Assembly (NCBI GenBank): GCA_030435675.1 | Contig: CM059621.1 | Location: 6,200,001-6,264,000 of the forward strand | Origin: Steinernema hermaphroditum | Taxonomy: Eukaryota > Nematoda > Chromadorea > Rhabditida > Steinernematidae | Direction of reading: 5' to 3' | DNA length: 64,000 nt | In this document: positions 56,601 to 64,000 of the stretch, piece by piece | How positions within the stretch are numbered: the stretch's first letter is position 1 | How the letters are laid out: every line of letters starts with the position of its first letter | Notes under the pieces: generated by a model | Seen by the model: the letters and a program-made list of their open reading frames with translations, nothing else | What the model was told of the DNA's origin: nothing | Database searches by the model: none | Translations under genes and position numbers: made by a program

Positions 56601-59600
56601 GAATCCAAAACAGTTGTTTCCTGCGGCGCCACTTCGTTGTTTATTAGTGCCGCCGCCGACTACCGTAACCCGAGAAGAAGCGCTGGTCGACAGCAAGACA
56701 ATGATCTGCATAGAGATCGGCCACCTTCTACACTCACACCTTGCGCGCACGTTCGCACAATTCGATTTGGATTCCGCTGATTTACGAGAGTCTTTGAGAA
56801 GTGAGAAGCAGCTTTTTATTGCTCACCACTCCTCGTCGTGACGTTTTGACAGTTTTCGTCATTAGCCGGCGAGGAGCCAAAAAAGGGGCGACGCAATCGA
56901 TCGAGGCGATCGCCGCGTGGTGCTACCGGCGGCACTGGAGGCGCTCCGAAACGCGATAGGGAGGGGTGATGGGAGGGATTGTCACCTTTTCGGGTGTTAC
57001 CCACCACTGCTTCCGAATGACTAATGGGTTTATTTTGAAAGTGACTGCACTGTCATAGGGTTTGAAATTACAAACTCAGTAGGGGCGTCGGGTCTTAATC
57101 ATCAGGGGTAGCATATAAGTGATGAAACCATTTGGTTTGTGTATTTCCTAAAGGGTTTCTGATGAGCGGGTAAAAATCGTCTATTTTATTTACTTTATTT
57201 TTTTCACTATGCTTTAAAACTTGAAGATTATTTTAGTCCAATATTCAAAGACTAGTCTTTTGGCGATAGCTCCTTCGCAGTTTTGACCTGATTTCAAAGA
57301 TTTCAGAATGTAATTTAAAAATAATTTACTTACATACGCGCATTGTGCATTTGTGATAGTCATGTCTGCATATTCTATTTATTTATTTTGCGAGTATCGC
57401 TGATCTTGGCACTTCCTAAGTCTCACTCATCGCTAGTCTCTTCTCACTCTAACATCCTATCAGATGTGATAGCTCCCAGCAGTCGGCCAATGACAACCTG
57501 ACCCTCTTCCAAGTGGCCACGCCCAACCTCCGTTGGCAACACTAGCTCCCCGTGCGGCCGCCATCGGGTCTACTGTCGACCCGCCGACCGATCGGGCGCG
57601 CCCGCTTCCACTTCAGCGCCACACGGGAGCCGACTGGTATTTGATCGACTGCGAGACGGGCTACTGTAGGTCGGGCAGATCTGGTTTTCTATTTTCCCAG
57701 TATTGAAGCTTTAGCACTATTTCTTTTTCAATATCGGTCGCCTTTTCGGAGACAATGCTTGCTCTGGAAGACGGTCTTTCTTGTGGGGATCGATGTGCGT
57801 GAATCTGTCTGCTAGCACGTCTGATTTAGATTAGCTTTTAGCACGACGCCTGGACCTTATTTCAAACAAGAGACTATATATTCTTTCACATTCAAACTCC
57901 AACTTCTGCCATTATAAAAACAACGTTTTTCGGAATATTAAAAGTACCCACGATAGGATAAAGATTCCATACTATAGCTGTCGTAATTTTTCAAGAAATT
58001 TGGGTTATTTCAACGTCATCTTCCATCACATTGTTATTCATTATTTCATTTTGCTTACATTAAGGTTGTGTTCGTGACCAATGCGTTACTTAAAAATGTT
58101 CAATGTTTTCTTAAAATTCTTAAAATCAATAGGAAAGCGAACTATATGTCCATGTCCAAAAATATGACTACTACTGAAAGTTGAAATTTGGCCTAGAGTC
58201 AGATTAGATGATAATTAGAGGCTAATAAAGAGCACAGATTTTAAAATAACCCACCTTGAAGAGGAGATCACCTTATCTACACACATTACCAGCTTTCTAG
58301 AAAGCTTTGGCCAATACGGTAGCTTTTTGTAGAGGTTGGCAAAGATCGCGACCTTTCACGCCTGGCTACGGTAGCCGGAAACAAAGCGTTAGACGTCGAC
58401 GTCTCCATTCTTTGCCGTTCCGTCACCTCTTTTCTCCCATTCGCCGCCATTTTTGAAACGCCCTTCCCGTGACTGAATCGGTGACAGTCGACGGCGGCAC
58501 GATCAAAGCCTCCGCGATTCGGGACAGTTTTGGGCCGCACAGAGGCCGCGTACCGCCGTCAAGCCATAATGATATCGTTTTATAGCCGTCGCCGACGGCT
58601 GCGCGTGCGTGCGTGTTTGAGCGCCATCGGTTAATGTCTTCTCCGGTAGGGCTGATTCGAATCGCGGCGCCGACGTATAATAACCGCAATGACGGTGATT
58701 ATGATGTGTTTTGCTTGCAGGAACACCATATCCGGCCATGATTCACCCGATGCATCCGAACGGATTCCCGTTTTATCCGCCTTTCACGCCAGCTACTGTA
58801 GGCCCGGCGGTGGTGCCGACCAGAACGAGTCCGCTGCCAGCGACGCCGATGTTTCCGTCTCATTTGTTGATGGCTTACCAGCACAGTTTCGTGCTCCAGC
58901 AGTTGGAGGTGAGTGTGTTTTGCCCGTTTTGTTGAAGTTGAAAGACGATCACCGTTTCTCTCCAAAAAAACCCAGATTTTATCATCAGTGATGCACATCT
59001 GGAAGAACGCCCATGGAAGAAAACAATAAAGCTTGCATGGAAGATTTGGTATTTTTGTGTTTTCAACCATGACATCCCCATAATTATATCTGTTACACCA
59101 TGAATTGTGGGCTACAGAATTCACAAAGAGATGAGCCTTGCCAGAGAATTGAAGCCAAATAAAAGTAAAATTTTACTCGATTCCATTGGGCAGAACACTT
59201 TGGGCAGAGCTACTAATCCCTCAGTAGCTTAACTCATCAAATCAAAAATCACTTTGATTTTTGCTTTCTTTTTAAATTCCTGGCACACTATATCTCATGC
59301 TGTATATAAAGACACAAAATCACGTCGTAATTGCTTATTTTTCTTCTGTATTCGCAGTTGAGTACAGCGATTTGCACGAGTGCCGACCAAAACAAGGCAA
59401 ACTGTCAAAGAATTCACATTCTTACTTTTCAGAGAATGAAATCTCTACAAGAGTCATCGAAACGTGTATCGCCCGAACTTCCAACCTTCGATTTCAAGTC
59501 AATCGGAAAGAACTTCGGAAGCACAGAGACTCCCCAGCCAACACCTCTCACATCTCCGATCCTCCTTCCCACGCACGCCGACCCCTCCAGCTCGGTCTTC

Positions 59601-60163
59601 CAGCCGTCGCCCTACGTGCGACAGCCCTGGTTCATGCTCAACAACCAAAAACGCGGAGGCGGCAAATCAAGCCGACCGCGAAAGGAGTTCATCTGCGAAT
59701 ATTGCAATCGTAAATTCACCAAATCGTACAACTTGCTGATCCACGTTCGCACCCACACCGACGAGCGACCGTATCCCTGCGACCTGTGCAATAAGTCATT
59801 CCGACGACAGGACCACTTGAGAGATCACAGGTGCGTTCAAAGCACTTCGCAGTTTATAGGAGTCCTAATTTTCTCACTTCAGATTTATTCATTCCAAGGA
59901 GAAGCCCTTCGTGTGCGACGTTTGTGGAAAAGGATTCTGCCAGTCCAGGACACTCCAAACTCACAAACATCAAAATCACAAGAATGACGGCCGATCAAGC
60001 GAGTCTCCGAAGTCAGAGCGCGGATCCCCTGAGCTACCGGTAGGACATCCACTTTGACTATGAATCTTACAATACGATAATTTAGAATTCTCCAAGCCCT
60101 ACGTCGTCCGTGTCACGATCTTCCACAAGTACCCCCGACATATCCGTCACAGAATCCCCATAA
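53626..60163 (+). CDS. odd-skipped-family C2H2 zinc-finger protein B
   Basis: Five exons, 53626-53812, 58721-58908, 59433-59830, 59883-60039 and 60086-60163, encode 335 aa in continuous frame. The N-terminus is Pro/Ser-rich ([13 protein letters not shown] then [14 protein letters not shown]). Three Odd-type fingers follow: [42 protein letters not shown] (an intron splits its end) and [20 protein letters not shown]. The TDERPY and SKEKPF linkers are those of OSR/odd proteins. The third finger ends in HKHQNH, so spacing to its last histidine is unusual. The Ser/Thr-rich C-terminus resembles that of odd-A. It is a sequence-specific nuclear transcription factor. Intron 1 is 4.9 kb against 50-530 bp for the others. 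AATAAA at 60269. Confidence 0.94.
53813..58720. promoter_or_regulatory. odd-B intron 1, probable regulatory DNA
   Basis: A 4.9-kb intron containing GC-rich islands (55.3-55.9, 56.4-56.9, 57.5-57.7, 58.3-58.7 kb), the third partial copy of the repeated block, and five or more TACGGTA heptamers (about 55745, 55865, 56277, 56660, 58313, 58367). At 54233-54421 a minus-strand frame reads [19 protein letters not shown] and [18 protein letters not shown] before a GTAAGA donor-like site; it may be a nested antisense exon. Confidence 0.5.
56446..56686 (+). repeat. Core copy 3 of the 706-bp block
   Basis: About 240 bp nearly identical to the centre of copies 1 and 2, in the orientation of copy 2. A 14-bp internal segment (CTCCGCTTTCGGC region) is missing near its 5' end. 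It begins ACGGTCGTCTCC and ends near TACCGTAACCCGAGAAGA, then diverges. It sits in odd-B intron 1. Confidence 0.88.
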
Positions 60164-62300
60164 AAGAGAACTCAAAACATCAGTCAAGATATACTACCAT
60201 GTAGAAGACATTTTGTACTTATTTACCTTATAGTGCCGCGTGTATATTGTTATTATATTGATTTCGAAAATAAAGGAACCATGCACATTCACATTGATCC
60301 GTTCATCCCTGCATGATCCCGGATTTGTGAGTGAAAACGGGGATTCTCACTGGTTTCTGGTCGTAGCGAGCGACTGGTTCCCCAATTGTGATCGTACATC
60401 TTGTTATCGACGATGATGGCCACAAGTTTTGATTTGCCCTGTCTCGTGCGGTTGGTCGATGGTGAACCTTGTGGCTTCTGTGAGTACTTCAGCTTCGACA
60501 AGGAATTTTCGTTAGGACATCCAGATGCCCCCACCACCATCGACAACAAGATGCGCGATCATTTTTAAACAGTCCTCTTCGAAAACGAACATGTTCAGGT
60601 CACCAAGACTACTGTACTTCAAAATTTGGGGAAATAGGGACTTAGACCTAGAAACTCGGAGCTGATTTACATTTGAAAACCTATAGATCAAGAGCCTATG
60701 GATCGGCAGAATCGCTATTGCAAACACTGATCTTTGAAACTCTACAAATTATCCTTTTCGAGCTCTTTCGCGAGAGTGCATACAAATCGCCGGAGCACAA
60801 TCGTTGTTCAGTAACCACGTTTAAATTCAAAGTACACTCACTTTTGCGCTGAACGTGACAAATATCCGTTTTCGCCCTTCCACTTTGTATCCTCAAACCA
60901 GAAGCACTTCATCGCCAAAGCAGAAAACGATCACTTATACGCCAAGTGGTCTGTTCTGGGACATTTTTTAAATCGTTATACAGAAATTCTCGTTTACTTC
61001 GTCACGTCATCGAAGCACCATTTTCAAAATTATAAATCCTTTTCGGTAACCATCAATTAACCGAGTAACCAATACATCCACTTATTTCGGGTGCGCCCAA
61101 GGATGTAATTATGTATGGACAATGCCAAGTATTCAGAATTATTCGTTTCTATTTCTCACTATGGCTGCCGGCAAGATCTTCTTGGTCTTGTGCTCAAACG
61201 TTTCTAGCTGACGCCAAAGATGAATGTGTCCAAACAGCCATAATATAATTGTACTTTTGGAATCTGGGCTTTTGGATTTTTTTTCATTGAAAAGTCGATT
61301 TCGAAACTATTCGTTTTGGAAGGCATAAAGCCAGAAGTAAAAGGATATTAATCAGAAAAAAGTGTTTGCTCTTTTTTAATTAAGCAATTGGTGCATCGCT
61401 CAGCAGAACAGTAGCCTACACAACGTTTCCAAAAATTCGTAAACATGGATAATGTTCGAGACCATGAAAGAGTGTGCCGCGTTTTTCACAATGAAGAGCA
61501 GATGTTCGTCCAGACATTTCACATGAAGTCCAGATGCATAAGTGCACATTCGACCTAATGACATACAACGCAATGTCAATTTAATGTTTCTCAAGCAAGC
61601 AGTGCTCTTCTGATTGCTTCCTGGATCCGTGTTTTGCTACTTCAAAGGAACATGATTATTTTGTCAACCAAAGAACTATAAGTCAAAAGAGCCAAAAATC
61701 TTCACTTCGTGATTCTATAAAATCGAATCAAAAAATGCGATTATTATTTGGGTGTGCGGGTTCGAAATCAAAACTAACTTACACGATCAACAAGATAGCT
61801 TCAGCTCCATTGATAGAAGAGAGGCGGTGATCTATGTGTTTTTCCTGTCCATTATGGGATATAATAGATGGCCAATGTCATTCATTAAAGTCTTATTGCC
61901 CGTCATATTGGGATGATCCATGGAAAATGACAGTCTATTAACATTCAAGGTATTCTCTGTGTGCATTCTTATTATCAGCCGTGTTACTTAAAGAAGGCCT
62001 TAAATAGGGCTTAAGAATTCTCGAAAAATTACATATTATATTGGACTCGAAATCTTCGAATATCGAATATTCGACAACCCTACTTATGATTTCATGGCAC
62101 GTGTACCCTCGAAACCATGTTCGCCGAATCCGCTAATCCCATTGCAACTTTAATGAATGTTTTAATCGAATTTTCGCTACACGCGTTGTGAAATAAAAAT
62201 AAACTCCCGAATTACAATTTAGCAGAACGGGAACAACGCTATGTCACGCCATAAAAGTGCGATTTATGGTTAGTTCCTTCCACGTAGCCCGTCGTCATCG
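60164..62300. other. Intergenic; solo hAT end near 62.05 kb
   Basis: No supported exon; a plus-strand AATAAA at 60269 serves odd-B. AT-rich with small overlapping frames. At 62050-62082 a remnant of a hAT end is present (listed separately). Confidence 0.4.
62050..62082. mobile_element. Solo remnant of hAT element end
   Basis: TCTTCGAATATCGAATATTC then GACAACCCTA matches the right end of the 13604-14416 element, including the CGACAACCCTA terminus. No partner end is visible in the window upstream, so it is a fragment or a heavily deleted copy. Confidence 0.6.
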
Positions 62301-64000
62301 ATGGCTATGCCCGCTCTCCAGTTCTTCTCCACTGTATTCGCTGTGGTCAGCTGTGTATTGAACTGCATTGTAGTCGTCGTCATTGTGAAATATCGCAAAA
62401 CAAACCAGTCACTCAACGGATCTTTCTTCTCCTTGATCATACTAAATGTAAGTCGAACGTCCAGTGTTTATAGCTCGATCGCATTGTAGAGTTGTGTGGA
62501 TGTCATTTTCGCTGTGCAGTTCAACATACTAATGAGGGCCAGGAAATATCGCATGCTCGACTTTATCCTGAAGGAGGGTAATGCGCTCTGGTACATCGTT
62601 CCTCGCCTCTGCTGCTTCCACTACTACATCAAGGCTGTTCACTACATGATCAATATATTGTTGGCGTTCAATAGGTTCACTTCCACGTTCTATCCAATGT
62701 ACTACGAAGTGGTAAGTCGCAAACACAGTAGGGTTTAGCACAATGTTCAATGACGTTCTTTCGAAATTCAATATCCAATATCCATGACTTTACCCCAGTA
62801 GGCCCAGTCGTGCGCTCCCGTGTCAGCATGCTTGCCGCATAAGCAACTCCCCTAACAGCACTTAAAGGAAGCCATCGAATTCGTCGAGCTCAGGTATCCA
62901 GGTGACCAGCGATGAACCATCGACAAGAAGCTCAGGGAGGGTGCTTTCGGTGCCGCCTACGAACTGACAGACTAGTACGCCCTCAAAGTGGAAGGCGTCA
63001 ACGAGTAGCTTGCAGTCTTGGAAGTTTTTGTCCACAGTGGACTGAACAAATGTGGCGACCAGTTCTTCACGATCAAAGACAAGCCGCATTAAGGAGCCTT
63101 CAACTATGATCAGATGATCCTTGTCAAAAAGGTCCCTCCAAGATCTCTGGAAGGAAGGGTCCGGTCATCACATGGACATGCGAGCGACCACCATCGTCTT
63201 TATATAATATCTCGATGCCTTTATCCAATATCTCGAAACCGCAAGTATACTGCCAAGCAAGGCATCATCTACGATCATACTGAGAACACCAATTCTTCTT
63301 GGCTTGGGGCACTCGAGAGCTCCAACAGAAATATTCTTTTAATTTCATTTACCCATATACACATTCCATACAAAATAGCTCCCTTTGTTGCCTCACGTAT
63401 GCAACGAATGCTCTCAACACTTGGAGTTTAGTTGAACTCAAATACGCCCCTTACAATACAGTATTTCGCTGAGGTATTTTTTATTTTGTTCGAATAACAA
63501 AGAAGGAACCTTAATCTAAAAGAGATCCTGGATTATTTTTCCTTCACTTGTTTCCATTTCAGTTCTGGCAATCTAAGAAGATGTTCGCCACGCGAATCTT
63601 AGCCTTTGTCATCCCCGTATTTTTTGTGTTGCCAATCGTCCTCAACTTCAAGAACAGAATGTGGTTAGAAATGGGTGTCAGCAATGAGACCGTTCGATTT
63701 TACAGAGATGAACAATCGACGCAGGTAAGAAGTCTGCTGTTCCATGTTCTCGATACACACACTTTTAGTTGATGTCGACCATCGACGCATCCCTCTCCAT
63801 AGGTTCATCCGTTATATGCCTAACGTTCTATGTATCGGCGGGATTCATTCTGTCCAGACGAATGATTCAACACGTAGCTTATGAATCCATACATCATCAA
63901 CTTTCTAATCCAACTGTAGGGAATGCAGCGGAAACAAGTCATCGAATTTCGTATGTTCCTGTCTTCTTTTCTTCTCTTCATCCTTCTTCCGCTCAACTCT
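62301..64000 (+). CDS. srg-type 7TM chemoreceptor, partial
   Basis: Exons 62301-62447, 62490-62711, 63563-63724 and 63779-63950 join in frame; the last ends at a GTATGT donor, and the gene continues past the window. It starts MAMPALQFFSTVFAVVSCVL (TM1), then YRKTNQSLNGSFFSLIILN (TM2), VHYMINILLAFNRFTSTFYP after TM3, FWQSKKMFATRILAFVIPVF (TM4), and GSSVICLTFYVSAGFILSRR (TM5). The FNRFTSTFYPMYYEVFW block, with an intron right after MYYEV, fits serpentine receptor class G, with class V the alternative. At least 234 residues are present. Intron 2 is 851 bp and holds a kinase pseudogene fragment. Confidence 0.8.
62860..63290 (+). pseudogene. Casein-kinase-1-like pseudogene fragment
   Basis: Inside the second intron of the srg-type gene. 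The plus-strand reading gives IEFVELRYPGDQR, stop, TIDKKLREGAFGAAYELTD, stop, YALKVEGVNE, stop, LAVLEVFVHSGLNKCGDQ, FFTIKDKPH, stop. This is the glycine loop (GEGAFGA pattern) and the ALK lysine motif of the CK1/TTBK-like kinases expanded in nematodes. Further on, in a shifted frame, RNRKYTAKQGIIYD resembles the RKYT segment after the DFG motif. Several in-frame stops and frame changes make it dead. There are no visible introns, so it may be a retrocopy or an old duplicate. Confidence 0.75.

Noticed and set aside
1..64000. CRISPR arrays, bacterial operons, prophage or rRNA genes
   Set aside because: None seen; the window is eukaryotic nuclear DNA with spliced genes. No 5S, U6 or spliced-leader RNA gene was recognised either.

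Overview
The window is nuclear DNA from a nematode, most likely a free-living rhabditid or diplogastrid. The evidence is a near-canonical major sperm protein (MSP) gene, nematode-only chemoreceptor classes (srt-, srh-, srx- and srg-type), a nematode-style TIMP, ShK and TIL cysteine-rich secreted proteins, introns mostly of 38-56 bp with TTTCAG or TTTAG acceptors, and acceptor-like sites directly before several start codons. A Pristionchus-like genus is only an inference. Exon boundaries below were built by eye from GT/AG sites and checked for reading-frame continuity.

Layout. 0-1.1 kb: decayed copy of a gene family whose second decayed copy lies at 37.1-38.0 kb. 3.8-5.0 kb: srt-type chemoreceptor. 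7.0 kb: selenocysteine tRNA. 7.6-8.6 kb: complete four-exon secreted protein with three cysteine modules and an ShK domain. 10-14.4 kb: small membrane protein, a long hairpin element, a TIR element with nested palindromes, and a deleted hAT element with an exact 8-bp target-site duplication. 17.4-24.8 kb: compact cluster resembling a nematode sperm-gene neighbourhood: small membrane protein, PP1-type pseudophosphatase, 81-aa protein, TIMP, MSP, another small membrane protein and a proline-rich protein. 25.6-26.6 kb: chemoreceptor. 28.1-29.1 kb: ENY2-family protein with a long charged N-terminal extension. 30.4 kb: TIL inhibitor. 31.6-32.6 kb: intronless srh-type receptor. 33.4 kb: Gly/Tyr-rich secreted peptide. 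35.3-36.7 kb: damaged srx-type receptor.

40.5-60.2 kb is developmental-regulator DNA. Two odd-skipped-family C2H2 zinc-finger genes lie head to head: odd-A on the minus strand (208 aa) and odd-B on the plus strand (335 aa, with a 4.9-kb first intron). Between them are a small three-exon gene, two near-identical 706-bp blocks in inverted orientation, and a local excess of the heptamer TACGGTA. A third 240-bp core copy of the block sits in odd-B intron 1. From 62.3 kb to the end is an srg-type receptor that runs out of the window; its 851-bp intron carries a dead casein-kinase-1-like fragment.

The best leads are the inverted odd locus with its three-copy block, the pseudophosphatase in the sperm-like cluster, and the long hairpin and hAT elements.
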